Counted from the stretch's first letter, positions 9,626-22,002 are shown. The stretch is DNA of 64,000 bases from Puccinia triticina (GCF_026914185.1 NC_070563.1:6593001-6657000), one strand, 5' to 3'. The notes: generated by a model not told the origin, from the letters alone. Translations and numbers: made by a program.

Positions 9626-11862
9626 AAAGGACAGAACTGAGGATCAGTTGGGCTCATCAAAAACTGAACAGGACCTCCTGAGTAAATTTTGGAAGTTGAG
9701 GAGATGGTTGGGAGATTGGGGTAGATAGTGGATAGATATTGGATAGATGGTGGGTAGCTGGCTGGAGCTGGTGTGATGTCACTTGTCATCAACTGACTAT
9801 TTTATTTTCCTGGTGTGTAAATGACTTGTAATTATCATTGTAGACACATGGACAATTGTCTCAGTGGCTGACACCATCTCTATTCTCATGTACATACAGA
9901 AGGCCTCAAGATACCATCCATTGGACACCATAAATGGACTCCACATCTAAAGTAACCCCCCCACTGGAAGCATCACTGGAGCCCCGCTACACTAAAAGTT
10001 AGACCCTTTGTAAAACCTGTAGCACCCAGTCAACCACCTTTCAGGCACCTCAAGTCACCTTTCCCCGCACCATTCTATCCCCACTACATATATTGGTTTG
10101 GATTTATTTGTTATTTACATGCCATCATGCAGCACTGCCTCTGCAGGCTGTGCCCCTTGAACTGAATGGTTCCCCACATTCTAGTTCCTTCTAACTCAAC
10201 TTTGTTTGGTCTTATTACATCACCTGATCATTCCCTGTACAGCTTAGCACCAGGGGTGATTTTGACGCACTCACCAGAGAGTGCCATACCGTACCCTTTT
10301 TCCTGAACTGTGCTGGATGCTTTTGGTGAAAGCAGTGTAAGAAATAATGAACAATGCTTGGACTCATCCAAAACTGATCCTTGATTCATCCATAAATCAT
10401 GCAGAAGTCATGCAGAACTCGACTGGAACTCAATCAGAACACAGTTGAAACCACTAAGACACAATTACCGCAATTAAATCATAACTCAATTTGACCTGTT
10501 TGTTGATTGGGATGATTTCTTAGGGTTCAATTCATATTATCCACATGCTCATGAAGGTGTTATTTTTTTTACTTTGCTAACTTTTCCCTCATGTGCGCTC
10601 ATAAAAGGTTGTTACAAATTGCAGGCTGGGCCTCTTTCAGATCAACAAAACATACACACCGGTAAGGATGATGTGAAAGGCCTGCCTTAATTGTCATATT
10701 TCCCTAAAAAAAGGCAGGTATCATCTGTAATTGAGTCAAAAAAAGGATGAAAATAAGGTCCAATCCTACTGCTACCGTTCCGCATAGGGTTGGGCTGAGT
10801 ACCGGGATGGTACTCACTACTCAGCCTGTGTGGGTTTCTCTTTGCAGCTGTGAGCCTGAGTCTCTATAGCGACAGCAGGACACAAGAAAGAAGGAGGGAA
10901 TATTTGGATTTCTTTGGATAAATAAAATACAAATATACAAGAGAGAGAGAAAAAGAGAGAAAAACTGAGCAGGATCAAGATAAGCAGATATTCAAGGTTA
11001 TTCTGGTGGGAATGCACGTCCACTGGCAATGCTACCTCTTCAGAAGAGTGCTGCCAAGCTTTGCTAGAGAGTGCTACAGCCTCCTCTCACCAAAGAAATG
11101 TGGAGGGATCCTGGATTAGACAAGTTTAATCCAGCCACAATTTTTTAGCTTCCTTCTGGATATTCAAGGTTCTTTAAAGGGAAACCTATGTGGTTTGTTT
11201 CTTGCAAAAACCACAGAAAAAGAATGATGTTAAGCAGGGACAGCCCTGTGATCAAGAGTGAGGCAAAGGCCAGCAAAGAAGAGCAGATCAAGCAAGACAC
11301 AGAGTTCTACCTCTGAGATAAACAAGGTTCAGTGAAAGAGGTTACTTACTGTCAATATCCCAGGCGCCTGTGACGGTAGGTATACTGGGAGTGTTGTAAA
11401 CTCTTTGGTGGTGATCTTGGGGTTATCTGGGGTGTGGTTCTGGTGTGCTGGAGTCTGTAGATCCGCCTCAGGCAAGGGGGATCCTGACTACGAAAATTTT
11501 CACAGTTTGCTTATGTAATTTACATATGTACATGTGGTTTGGCGCGCCTGGTAGTCACAACTGCGCATGCGCGTCACGACTCAATAACTCAGGGAAGGAG
11601 TATAGTTACAAAGAATTGGTAAGTTGTAACTAGGGTTAAAATTTAATGAGGAAACAGAATATGAAGTCAAAACAAGGTTATCTCTTAAGATGAAAAAGAT
11701 ATGAAGTAGTTCATATGTAAAAAGTAGAAAAAGGCAGACTTTAGGTCAGCTGAGTTGACTCTAAGGCTGACAGCAGCCCTTTTTTGCTCAGGGTCGCATA
11801 GGTGACCCGGGAGTTGTTCCTCCAACTCCCCAAGCCGCCTGAGTGTGGGAAAGGTCCTCTTC
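9626..11862. other. No gene recognised
   Basis: Largely unstructured, AT-leaning DNA with scattered short repeats, including the phrase GCACTCNCCAGAGAGTGCC (about 10267) related to 16497 and 36281. I see no gene. Confidence 0.4.
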
Positions 11863-13607
11863 TCATCTCTCCGGCAGTTTTGCCGTGTTTCTCCTCTCCA
11901 TGATGGAGGGCGTGGCGCGACAGACAGATGAGCTGGGGGAGTGGCTACTGATCCTTGCGTAGTGTGGCCTCTCCTCCACTGTGAACACTAAGATGTGGGG
12001 TTCTGAGCCCAACCCGCTACTCCAGGTGGCCTGGAGCCTGACCTCGACCTGTAACTGATAGCGGGTCCGGTGGTTTGGCCTGATCCCTCTGGATAGCTCA
12101 TCGGCCCGGTTCTTGGCCGAGGTGACGCGCTTTGCAACGAGATTGATCTGGTTCTCAATCAGCGTTGCCTGGATCTTCTTCCATTTGGCGTTGACAAACC
12201 AATCCTTGGATTTCTGCTTGGTGACAACGCTCTCTGTTGTAGTGTTGTTGGTCCAGACAATGAAATTCTTCCCTCCCCGTGCTCCAAGCTTGATTAACAT
12301 CAGTAGCCCTAGCCGCACCGCTACGGTTTCTAGCCTTGATATCCTCTCCTCCTCTTTCTTCTCTTCGTTGATGTTCTTATCCAGCTCCGCCATCAATCGC
12401 AGGCGGAATTGCGCCCACCTTTTTCCAAGGAGTACACCTACCCCAAAGCCGGTTGACACGTTGCAGACCCATCCTACCTCCATCGGTTCTTGTCTCGCGA
12501 TCAGCCTTGTTGGCTTGAAGTCGGATAGTGTTGTAAGCCACGTATGTAGGTCTTCTTCAGCGTCGGGGGGTAGCAGGCGGGCCGTCTCCCGGTGCACCCA
12601 GTCCTTGAGCCACCAATATAGTCCACACAAGTAGCATCTTAGTTGTGGTAAGATGTAAGCTACGTGGTTCAACCTTCCCGCAATGACCTCCACTTCGTTG
12701 TACGTGAATGTTGCGCCTATCTCTAGAAAATCACGGATATGGTTGATCCTCTTGGCTAGCTTTGCCTCCGGGAGCCGTACAGTCCTGTTGGTTCCGTTCC
12801 AGATGAACCCGATGTACTTCTGCTCTTCTAGAAAGGGCGAGTACTTCTCCTTATTCATTTTGACTCCCAGTTCTTCGGATCTCTTCACAATGTCAGCCAT
12901 CAGGGTTGCTGAGCTCGGTCGTTTGACAAACAAATTATTGTCAACCCACCAAAATACGTTTAAAACATTGAATTTGGAGATCATGAGCTCTTTCCATGCG
13001 TCCGCCGGCCGGCCAAAGGATCCGCAGCCCGCTACTCCTCCAAAGGTTATCCGGGTATCCAACAGGAGTCTGTTGTCAAAATCCCGTACCATGAGGTACG
13101 GCCATTGATCTGGCGGTAGGCCTTTTCCCAATCAAATAGGGCTAACAGGACCGGTTCCTTTTTCTCTTTGAGGAAGCTGGCGACCACGTTGAAATCATCC
13201 CACAACGTTTTGAATTCATCAGCGTCAACGAAGGAGGTCACGGAAGGGATCCCTATCTTTCCGTGCGGGAACAAAAGGTTGTTGATTGGCCTGAGGGAGC
13301 CGTCACTGTTAATCACTGCTCCAAACGGGTTCGTCCTGAAGAAGCTGAAACGCTTTTGGACTTGGTCGTACGTAAACGGCCCAAACATCCTGCCCGCGTC
13401 TAGTTCCTTGCGGATGGAAGCTTCTATCTTGCCCTTTGCCAGCAGCGCGGAGGTGTGATTTGGGGGTGTGAAAAAGGGCAAATCCCGTGACAGCTTGTGT
13501 TCTGAGATTCCCTGGTCAAAACCATCCCAGAAGCCGTCTAGTACGTCTTGGAATCCTGGGAGGAGGTCTGCCTTCCGTAGCGCGGTCTCCCAGGCGGTGA
13601 TATTCAT
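11863..13607 (-). pseudogene. DIRS-like reverse transcriptase/RNase H, degenerate
   Basis: Two overlapping minus frames together form one RT-RNase H protein. The first (13607-about 13100) contains the N-terminal RT region (FGPFTYDQV, FRTNPFGAVINSDGSLRPI, LLALFDWEKAYRQI). The second (about 13125-11863) continues QWPYLMVRDFDNRLLLD, the palm (FWWVDNNLFVKR), the connection (YIGFIWNGTNRTVRLPE) and RNase H (VSTGFGVGVLLGKRWAQF). The switch near 13100 is a frameshift. The usual VDD catalytic box reads VDN here, and no tyrosine-recombinase region follows at lower coordinates. The motifs resemble DIRS/Ngaro-type RTs seen in rust genomes; class assigned from memory. The copy is non-functional as it stands. 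Confidence 0.75.
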
Positions 13608-13910
13608 CTCGCAGGAGACTCCTGTTGGCCATCTTGCCTCGCCTGACCAATGGTCTTTGTGCCCTTCTTGCTTGTGCCTTGGGTATGTACGTTGTCCCTT
13701 TGGCGCTTATCCTTTGCACTGTAGCTGTTTTCCTTCACGCTCTCAACACTTCTCAATGAGGGGATCATAAAGAGATCCAATGTCAGGTCACGTTCCACCT
13801 TAAATTAATTAAATTCCGTGCAAGCAAAGATGGCACTGCCCCCCCGGGCTTGGTGCAGATTGTACAGAAAAATATGGGTGGTGGTCTAAATAAAAATGGA
13901 AACACACTAA

Positions 13911-15675
13911 CTAATAACCTTTCCCTTTCCCATAACCTCCCTCTGCCCCTCCTCCTCCCCCACCGCTGTTCCCCCCACTGCCGCTGCCCAAGCCTCCCCC
14001 GTTGTGGTCAAAACCCGTCCCCCATTTGCTTCCTTTGAAGCTGCCCTCCTTGCCGCCATTCCCTCTCTGGTTGCTAGGGCCTCTCGGGGTTTCTGGTCCG
14101 GGTTTATTGGCGGGGTTGACCGCCTTACCTGGTTGCTGTAAATGAAGGGGAGTCTTGTTCACCTGCTTGTCCTTCTTCCGGGCTTGCTTTCCGGTCGTGG
14201 GGTCCCAACCAACACGGCAGCCTCCAGCGGCGTAGGGGTTGTTGGTGAAATTGGTCTCTCCAAAACTGACCGTCTTGGTGTGGACTTCCTGCACGATCTT
14301 GGTTTGGAAAATCAAGATGTTTGCGACAGAGAGTCGCCCCCCCAGTACTGGTACCCAATGACATAAGGCGTTCATCCTTACATGGATGTCGTACTGGAGT
14401 GCGGTCATGAAGCCCTCCCTCCGTATTATTCCATCCGCGTTCCGCTTGTGCGCTACCAGCCAGTTTGCCAAGTTCGCATGGGAGGGTATCTTGCTGACCT
14501 CCCGAAGAAAGCCCTGGTGGTTGACGGACCACTCCTGGTACGTCTGGAGGTACTTGCTCAGATACGGGAAGCCCGTGTAGCGCAACTGATCTCCGCTAGG
14601 GTTGTCCAATTTTTTTCTCTTCTTGGTTTGGTGGAGGAACACCTGTTCTTGCCACCACTTGTTGAAAATTGTCAAGGGTAGGGGGGCTCGGAACGCCAAG
14701 AGATTGTTTGCAAAAAACTTGGGAAGACCAATGTCATTGTTGTTTGAGATTGCGGCATCGTCGAAAAGGACTGCCGCCTCCAACCCGGTCAAGAGGACCA
14801 TCTTGTCGTACTCCCTGATTCTCGGGGTGACTGCCGCTGCTGGGGTCAGGACTTTGAAACTGTGGTGTTGGTCGGAGGTGGCCGGATTGACTGGGGCTGT
14901 GGCTGGCAACGTGAGAGAAGGCGCAACCATTGGTTGTGGTTGAGTCGTGGGTGTCTGAGCTGCCAGGTTCCGGGGTTGTGGTACTGGGGCTGCTGGATTG
15001 CTCGCGATGGTGTTACCCAAGCCTTCACAGATTTTGAAGAGCATCATTGCTTTGCCGGACTGTCCTGCCGCCTCAGCCGCTAACGCCCTCCCAATCACCT
15101 CCAGCATGGTGCCCTGTATGTCCGCCTTGAAGCCTTCCCCCTTGCTCCTCCTATGAACCGAATTTCCTCCTCCGCGTTGACCGGGTTATCGGATAAGCAA
15201 AGTAAGACGCCTCAATCCGTCAGCCCTAATCCTTCTACCCCTAGCCATGCCTAGCTCCTCCTGTCCCATCCTATGCTTACCAGTACCCTTTTGGTTCCCT
15301 TGCTCTCCAATATCCTCCCCTAACATCTCCTTGAACTCCTCCAGCCCTGTCCCCCTTTCCTCCTTGTGATCCTCCCCACCCCCTCGGTCATTGTCCTTCT
15401 CCTGCTCTCCTGGTCTATTTGAAGTCGCCCGGGTCGAACTTCTCGCCGGTCCTTTCACGGTTACCTTTTTTGGTTTCTTTGGATGGGCCGGTGCTGGTTC
15501 ATCTGCCGGTTTGTTCCTCTTCAGGTGGCGCCGGTGCTTCCGACTCGTCTTGTGTCCCCATGACCCCCAGCAACTGACTACCCGCTTCCCCATCCCCTTG
15601 TCCACCTGTACCACCTGTCGAAAATCCTGCCGCCACTTTCACCGCTGAGGTCGCTTCTGCGATTGAGTTGAACAT
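13911..15675 (-). pseudogene. Gag-like protein of the DIRS-like element, frameshifted
   Basis: The likely start is at 15675 (MFNSIAEATSAVKVAAGF). The frame shifts near 15500 into an Arg/Lys/Glu-rich stretch, is lost again near 15185, and resumes at 15107. The largest intact part (15107-13911, 398 codons) has an Ala/Pro/Thr-rich N-terminus and a structured middle (FNKWWQEQVFLH, GFPYLSKYLQTYQEWSV, NLANWLVAHKRNADGIIR). It ends in a Gly-rich basic tail that could bind nucleic acid. Its position upstream of the RT on the same strand makes Gag the natural reading. No zinc knuckle is visible. Confidence 0.65.
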
Positions 15676-16911
15676 CACAATTAGTGAGGTTTGATATATT
15701 CAGAAATGACTTAGTCTGGCAAAAATTCCCCGTAAAGTTTTGGCGCTGTTGTGCTCTGGTGCCGGTTCCGGGTGCTAGGTCTCAGCTGGTACCGGTTAAT
15801 CCTTGACCAACTAGGTTTGGCCTGTCCTGGCGCGCCTCGGCTGCGCGCTGCGGGTGCCTTTGCGCACGCGCCAAGCAGGTGCTCCGCTGCCGCCCTACCT
15901 TGGACTCGACCCACCTCCTGCTGCGCTCCCGGTAAGTGCACATGAAAGTTTGTTTCAAGTAAAGCTTGGAGGGTTGTGGTGCCAGATTTCAGCCAAACAA
16001 CTTGGCTTCTTAACACATATAAGCTTGTGGGGCTTTTTTATGGTTTTTTGTTTTCCAATGTCTCCATGCACATGTATGTGAGCTGTTTTGCATTTTGACA
16101 ATGTCACCTTTGTGTACGCGCGTACATTGGGGTGACAGATCACCAGAGGGGACTTTCACAGCTCCATGACAAGTCAAAACTGGTCAGAAAGCCATTAAAG
16201 CCCCAGCTAGTCACATTTATGTTTTGTGAAACCCATTTTACATAGAGGAATTGATCAACATAAATTCACCAGCAATGATTGACAATTAGGCATTGAGTAA
16301 ATATCATTTCAGTATAGTTTATAATTGAGTTATCCTTAAAGAATGAAACAGTTCTATACAACATTGCATGAGGTCCTGTGATACTTCCTCATAAATTATG
16401 ACAGAATTCCAATTGAATTCTGAATGATTTATAAATCATTTCCTAATACAAATCTGACTGACATCAGACCCAGAACAACATAAAATTACAGTCAGGCACT
16501 CTCTGGAGAGTGCGTCAAATTCTCCCCTGGTGTATGCACCCCTTGCATAAATTATGACATCATCTGGCAAAGCCCCTCCTCATGTATGTACCCCTTGCAT
16601 AAATTGTACTCAGCCACGCCCTCTTAACTCCCTCATGTTGTACAGCCCAGGACAGCTAAAATACCTCACTCAGGGGCTTCCTTGAAGCCAAAATTCCTTA
16701 CATTTTTCTATGCAAGGAGCTCTCTCACCCCCATTTTTAGTTCCTCAATTTATTACTCATCAATTTTTATACTCACCCATCACCCAAAACACTTACGTAC
16801 CCACTCAACCCTCTTACTTACATATAACAACTCTTACATACTGAATGAAAACCTTTTTATGCTGTGTCACGAGAAACTTATCTTGAGCTAACCACTTCTA
16901 TCACTTATTAA

Positions 16912-16942
<31 letters not shown>

Positions 16943-17040
16943 GGTCTTGTAGCTGGAAGTATAGAAGGGCAAAGCTTGCACCTCCTTCATCCCCTTCTCC
17001 ATTCAGCAAAAGGGTTTCACAACCACTTTTGAGTCTTACA
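15676..17040. other. No gene recognised
   Basis: The first 250 bp may be the terminal region of the DIRS-like element. The rest is AT-rich with no gene. GGCACTCTCTGGAGAGTGC at about 16495-16513 is a near-perfect palindrome also seen near 36278. Confidence 0.4.
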
Positions 17041-17059
17041 CCGGTACAGACCAGCATTG

Positions 17060-17235
17060 AGTGGATTAACATCTCCTCTCAATGACCAGTCTGTGCCGGA
17101 CCACTGGTCATTGAGGGGAATCACACCTCTTGATTACCGGTCTGTACCGGTAATTGAGGGGACTCACACCTCTCAATGACCAGCCCGGACCGGTCATCAG
17201 TCACACCTCTCAATGACTGGTCTGTGCCGGTGTGG
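17060..17235. repeat. Short palindrome array, CTCTCAATGACCAG units
   Basis: At least four units pairing CTCTCAATGACCAGTCTGTG with CCGGTCATTGAG. They are related to the repeats inside the 831-bp CACTA-like elements but lie outside them. Probably a fragment of such an element. Confidence 0.6.
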
Positions 17236-17502
17236 TACCCCTGTTCCCACTCATATAACCATTCTCATATCATACATATCCTTCACATACTCATCATCAT
17301 TATTCCAGATTCAGATTCTACACCTCATTTTATCCCTAGTCACTCACTCATACCACCCTGAAATTCCCTTTGGATCAGAATTTATTAGCATTCACAGTTT
17401 CATTTATTTTCCTGCTTCTTACATTTCATCTACATTACATATTCCAGTCATAATCACCATAGCTACACCACAGGGCGCCTTTTTGGAAAAGGCTGACATC
17501 CT

Positions 17503-17786
17503 GTGGATGCTTTGGGCTGAAAATTGTCCACGTGATGTCCGGGGAGCATCCAGCAGATGCCAGGTGTACTGAGCATCACTTGGATGCTTTTGTATGCGTC
17601 CAAGTGATTTTCAGCCCTCAAAGACATCACCTGGACATCAAGAAAATTTTTCCTTTGGACACTCTCAATCAAAAGTGTCCGCTGGACATCCTGAGAGTCA
17701 AAATCCATTGGACACTCTGGCTGGAGTGTCCGATGGATGTCAACGCAGTGTGCACTGCATATCAACCGCGTGTTCTCCAATCACGT
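17503..17786 (+). repeat. Left arm of a disrupted inverted-repeat element
   Basis: Palindromes of the type GGACACTCTGGCTGGAGTGT and CATCCANNGGACATC fill this arm. The innermost part (GATGGATGTCAACGCAGTGT ... AACCGCGTGT) recurs inverted at 19541-19690. The two arms are separated by the fold-back element at 17787-18699 and the CACTA-like element at 18706-19536, which evidently inserted into the older element. Confidence 0.65.
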
Positions 17787-18699
17787 ACACATGCCCCCTG
17801 CCGTAGTGGGGAAGGGCTGCCTTCACTGGGACCCCCAATGCCACAGGTTGTGCTTTTGACACCCAGTTTCTCCAGCCATTGCAGCACCAGGGCCAAGTCA
17901 CCTCCGGCACCCAACCGCACTGCCTCTGCCCCTCCCCAGCTTCACAGCGCACCTGTTGCCAGACATGGTGCTTTCTGCAGGAGTGTACTGGCCAGCGCAC
18001 CTCGACCAATATTTTTCCCATCTAAGGATGGTTTGAGATATCCGGCGGATGATTGGGTTACATCCAGCAGATGCTTGAAGACCATCCATTGGATACTTAG
18101 TTGTGATACATCTGTATTCGTCATGAAGAGTAACATCCTGCGGATGTTTCCTGTGCTGCACAAGCTGGATGTCCAGGGACATCTCCAAAAGGGTGTCCCA
18201 TGGACATCTGGCACAACCCGTGGTGTACATATATTACACATTACATATCTCATTCATTATACATACACCACGGGTCGTGCCGGATGTCCATGGGACACCC
18301 TTTTGGAGATGTCCCTGGACATCCGGCTCTTGCAGGGCAGGAAACATCCGCGGGATGTTACTCTTCATGATGGATACAGATGTATCCCAACTGAGTATCC
18401 ACCGGATGGTCTTGGAGCATCTGCTGGATGTAACCCAAATATCCGCCCAGATATCACAAACCATCCTCAGATGGGAAAAATATTTGTCCAGGTGCGCTGG
18501 CAAGCGCACTCCTGCAGCAAGCACCAGGCCCCGTGACGTGGGTGCTATGAAGCGGGGAGGCAGGGGCAGTGTGATTGGGTGCCGGGGGTGATTGGGCCCG
18601 GGTGCCGTGGTCGATGAGACTGGGTGTTGAACACCCAACCTGCAGCATCAGAGGTCCCGGTGAAGGCAGCCCTTCCCCATTATGGCAGGGGGCATGTGT
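17787..18699. mobile_element. Fold-back element, 0.9 kb, arms of about 450 bp
   Basis: Almost the whole segment is one inverted repeat centred near 18245. The left end ACACATGCCCCCTGCC is matched by GGCAGGGGGCATGTGT at the right. The arms stay alignable to the centre, where GGTGTACATATATTACAC and the rc-related ATACACCACGGG meet. Internal motifs are CATCCNGCGGATG palindromes. No clean target duplication was found, so the ends are approximate (the flanks TCACGT and AATTGA hint at 3-5 bp more). No protein-coding capacity. Confidence 0.75.
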
Positions 18700-18705
18700 A
18701 ATTGA

Positions 18706-19536
18706 CACTGTGGGCATCTCGCTGTCGCTGCGGGCCGCAGAAACATCATGACGCTGCATATCAGAATGCAGCGTCAGCTGCAGCGACATCTGGCCGGCTG
18801 ATCGATTTGCCTTTGGACAGCCGGCCACCAATACATAACAACCTCTTGATGACCGGTCCTTGTGCCGGCCATCAAGAGGATTATAACACACTCCTCTCAC
18901 TCCTCTCGGTGACCAGCTCATGGACCGGTCATCGGGAGGAGTCCACACTCCTCTTGATGCCAGCACACACCGGCGTCAAGAGGAGTACAGACACCTCTCG
19001 ATGGCCGGCACAAAAACCGGTCACCGAGAGGAGTACGCACTCCTCTCGATGGCTGGCCCAAGGCCCGGTCATCGGGAGGAGTACATACACACTTCCCTTG
19101 ATGAACGGCACAGACCGGGCATCGAGGTGCATGTACTCCTCTCAACGCCGGCCTGTGTTGGCATTGAGAGGAGTATAGATTCCTCCTCCCGATGACCAGT
19201 CCTTGTGCTGGTCATCGAGAGGAGTGTGGACTCCTCCTCCCAATGACCAGTCGTTATGCTGGTCATCGAGAGGAGTGTGGACAATTCTCAATGGCCGGAA
19301 CAAGGACTCCTCCTGATGGCCGGTCCTTGGGCCAGCCATCAAGAGGAGTGCGTACTCCTCTCGGTGACTGGTCGTTGTGCCGGCCATCGAGAGGTGCGTT
19401 GTGTGTACATACCCCGGTGGCCGGCTGTCCATCAGACAGCCAAGTGTCGCTGCATTACTTGTCGCGCGGGGTTCGAATCCCCACTGAATTGTCAGATGTT
19501 GCTGCGGTCCGCAGCGACATCAAGATGCCCGCAGTG
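18706..19536 (-). mobile_element. CACTA-like non-autonomous element, 831 bp, TSD TGA
   Basis: Inverted second copy of the element at 6854-7684, with the same length. It starts CACTGTGGGCATCT (one change from the partner) and ends GATGCCCGCAGTG, flanked by TGA at 18703-18705 and 19537-19539. Identical length and a perfect 3-bp duplication indicate a bona fide insertion of the same family. Confidence 0.85.
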
Positions 19537-19540
19537 TGAC

Positions 19541-19690
19541 AGGAGCACACGCGGTTCATATCAAGTGCACACTGGGTTGACATCCATCGGACACTCCAGC
19601 CAGAGTGTCCAATGGATGTTGACTCTCAGGATGTCCAGCAGACACTCCAGCCAGAGTGTCCAATGGATGTTTACCCTCAGGATGTATATT
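19541..19690 (-). repeat. Right arm of the disrupted inverted-repeat element
   Basis: Reverse complement of the inner 130 bp of the arm at 17503-17786. It contains two GACACTCCAGCCAGAGTGTC palindromes 65 bp apart. Confidence 0.65.
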
Positions 19691-19695
19691 GGAGT

Positions 19696-19929
19696 ACTGG
19701 GGGTTTGCACCCCAGTATGATGGGGTGTTGTTGCTGTGTACACCACAGATTTCACTGGTTTTGGGGTACCCCGTGGCTCACCCCAAATTACCTGGGGTAT
19801 GAGGTGCTGTACCCCATCTTCACAGGGGTGCGCAAAAGTACACCCCAAGTGGTTTGGGGTACATTAATTCAGCGGCACCCCTTTTTGGTGTACATGAAGT
19901 AAATTTTTGGGGTGCCTTTAGGCTGACCC
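19696..19929 (-). repeat. Transposon end with GGGGT/ACCCC palindromes
   Basis: Ends GGTGCCTTTAGGCTGACCC at 19929. The reverse complement, GGGTCAGCCTAAAGGCACC, is clearly related to the termini at 4504, 44344 and 40334. The interior repeats TTTGGGGTAC and ACCCCAAAT-type palindromes, the counterpart of CACTCCAA and CACACCAA in its relatives. The opposite end of this element is not recognisable. Confidence 0.6.
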
Positions 19930-20660
19930 GTCGTCATATCCAGGATTATACACAAAACCAAATGTGCGTTGATACCCTTGAAGCACTCATTTGCTTGAAG
20001 GACTGGGTCAATGAGAATGTGATTGATGTTGATTACATCCTCCCATCATCCTCTTCAACTTAACATTCCCCAAAAAATTCCTCATTTTTCTCTCACCCAA
20101 TACTTTTATTGAGTTATTTTCCAAAAAACAAAATAAAAATAACATACAAGTTTTCATAGGATTGCTAGCATCAATTGCTCAAACTGCTTGCATCAAATTT
20201 GATGATTGATCACACCAATCAATCAGCAAGCAATAGACTGGCTCACCAGAGGCTGGAGACACTTTCCGAGCTCCAGCCTCTCATACATATACCCAGTCGG
20301 ATACCCGATTGGGTTGCCGGTACACCCAATCGGATACCCGACCTGATACCCGGTCGGGTATCTCCGGGTCTTCAGGGTCCGGATCTAATCCTTGGCCCGG
20401 TTGGACTTTCAAGCCTGCTCATCTGTTTTCCCAGGGGAATGACGTGGGGATCCCGTCAATCTGTGCTCTTGTCGGCTCCACCAGGAGCCCAGGGATGGCC
20501 GTGGAATCCTCGTCTGTGGGAACGACGAGGATATCCCGTTGAACAAAAATGAAGGTTCCCATCGGCTCCACCGGGAGCCCAAGGGCAGCCGTGGAATCCT
20601 GGTCGGTGGGAGCGACGGGGGAATCCTGTCGAACACATTTTTTGGTGTTGTCGGCTCCAC
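19930..20660. other. No gene; repeats in the probable LTR of the Gypsy relic
   Basis: 20281-20370 holds several GGATACCCGA and CGGGTAT palindromes. About 20440-20660 contains 2-3 units of a roughly 110-bp repeat (CGGCTCCACCGGGAGCCCA ... GTGGAATCCTGGTC). It lies just beyond the Gypsy stop codon, so it may be part of the 3' LTR. No gene seen. Confidence 0.45.
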
Positions 20661-20670
20661 CGTGAATTTA

Positions 20671-21302
20671 TCACGAGGAGACCCCGGGAGGGTGGAGACG
20701 ACTGGGTATCCCGTTCTCTCCACCCATTTTCAACGGGTTGGTGATACCAACGGCGGGCACAGTGAAATCAACGTGGGTTTCACAAAGCCGGCGTCGCCCA
20801 TCGCATCCACGAACTTGCCTGCCAGGAAGTACCCCCGGCGTGTACTTTTGTGCTTCCATGCCTCCACGGGAACAATATCTCTTCACCTGATCCGCCGCAA
20901 AACACCTCTTGAGTTCCGTGCCGTCCAACTCCGCTAGCACATACGAGCCCCCATCCACTTGTTTGACGATGCAGTAGGGCCCGCTCCATCTGTAGGCAAA
21001 AAGTTGCCCCCATTGCGTTTTGAGGGATTGGTTGTAAGCCAGAACCATGTCTCCACATTCGAGAGGGTCGCGAAGGCGATCGCAGCGCTTCTTGTCCCAA
21101 TAGCGGATGGAGTCGCCGCGGGATGCCATCATCTTCCTGTCGGCGATGCCGCGCGTCTCCTCACTGCGCTCCAGCTGGATTGACCTCGCCAATATATTAG
21201 GTCCGCCGTCGTCTCCACCGCGTCCCAATCGACACCCAGATAGGACTCTATTTCTAAATCCAAAGGCAAAGCGGCACGCTGACCGAACACCAGCTTGTAG
21301 GG
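20671..21302 (-). pseudogene. Ty3/Gypsy integrase C-terminal fragment
   Basis: The minus-strand frame from about 21228 to 20671 contains the typical tail of a Gypsy polyprotein: a coiled acidic-basic helix (ERSEETRGIADRKM), the small beta-barrel (FAYRWSGPYCIVKQVDGGSY) and a chromo-proximal YVLAELDGTEL. An upstream portion in another frame (KLVFGQRAALPLDLE, ESYLGVDWDAVE) shows a frameshift near 21190. The copy is cut off at about 21302 by the dispersed repeat. Only the last part of a once 1000+ residue polyprotein remains. Confidence 0.8.
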
Positions 21303-21377
21303 GGAGTAGCCTGACGGAGGCTCGCTTCGCGAGTTCAGCCTACCCCCCGGGGGCCCGAAGTCTTGAGGAACTTGGTT
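21303..21377 (+). repeat. Dispersed repeat, second copy of 4028-4105
   Basis: Contains CGAGTTCAGCCTACCCCCCG and GGGCCCGAAGTCTTGAGG, matching 4028-4105 in inverse orientation. Followed by three head-to-tail GTTAAGTTCG units (about 21374-21400). Confidence 0.65.
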
Positions 21378-21986
21378 AAGTTCGGTTAAGTTCGGTTAAG
21401 TTATGAAGTGATAGCCTGAACCTTGAAGGCTGATGAGGCAAGAGCCACAGCAACAACACTTTGAGTCTGTTTTGGTGAATCTGCCCTACAAGGCCCTACA
21501 CAGTGTAAAAACCCCGGGGAAGGAAGAAAAGGTACAACCCGACTACACGATTGTAGCGGGCATCAACTCTCCCCCGGAGAGGTATACACCAGGCCATAAC
21601 ACTCCCCCGCAAGCCAATATCACTGATAACAGAGGTGATATTGGATTGGACACCAAATGGACTGGTGTGAAACTACATACAAATTTAAGTGTTACTCCCC
21701 GACAGACTTGTTAACTGTCAACTTTCACGCATACTGGCTACTATACTAATGCTATTTTTTTTAAAGACTATACTATGATTTATCTTAAAATGGGACTTTT
21801 GGCACCCATGAACCGTGGAACTATTTTAAGGCAACCACACTCCTAAACCAATAATCAATAATATGCTTAGATGTAAGACTAGGAGTAGCTAACACAGTAA
21901 TGTCATGTTATGTGAGGGTTACAAGCTGGGGAGATGTGACATGTGCGAGATGCAGGCAATGGGAATTGAACACGCGACAGAGGTAA

Positions 21987-22002
21987 CGCTGGGCTCATAA
22001 CC
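21987..22002 (-). promoter_or_regulatory. Primer-binding site, half-tRNA-Met type
   Basis: GGTTATGAGCCCAGCG follows directly after the 5' LTR terminus on the minus strand. It can pair with the 5' anticodon stem and loop of a tRNA-Met containing CTGGGCTCATAACC. Copia-like elements use a tRNA fragment priming at this internal region. Confidence 0.6.

Noticed and set aside
12113..13108. Plus-strand open frames opposite the reverse transcriptase
   Set aside because: Shadow frames of the minus-strand RT/RNase H, which carries recognisable motifs.
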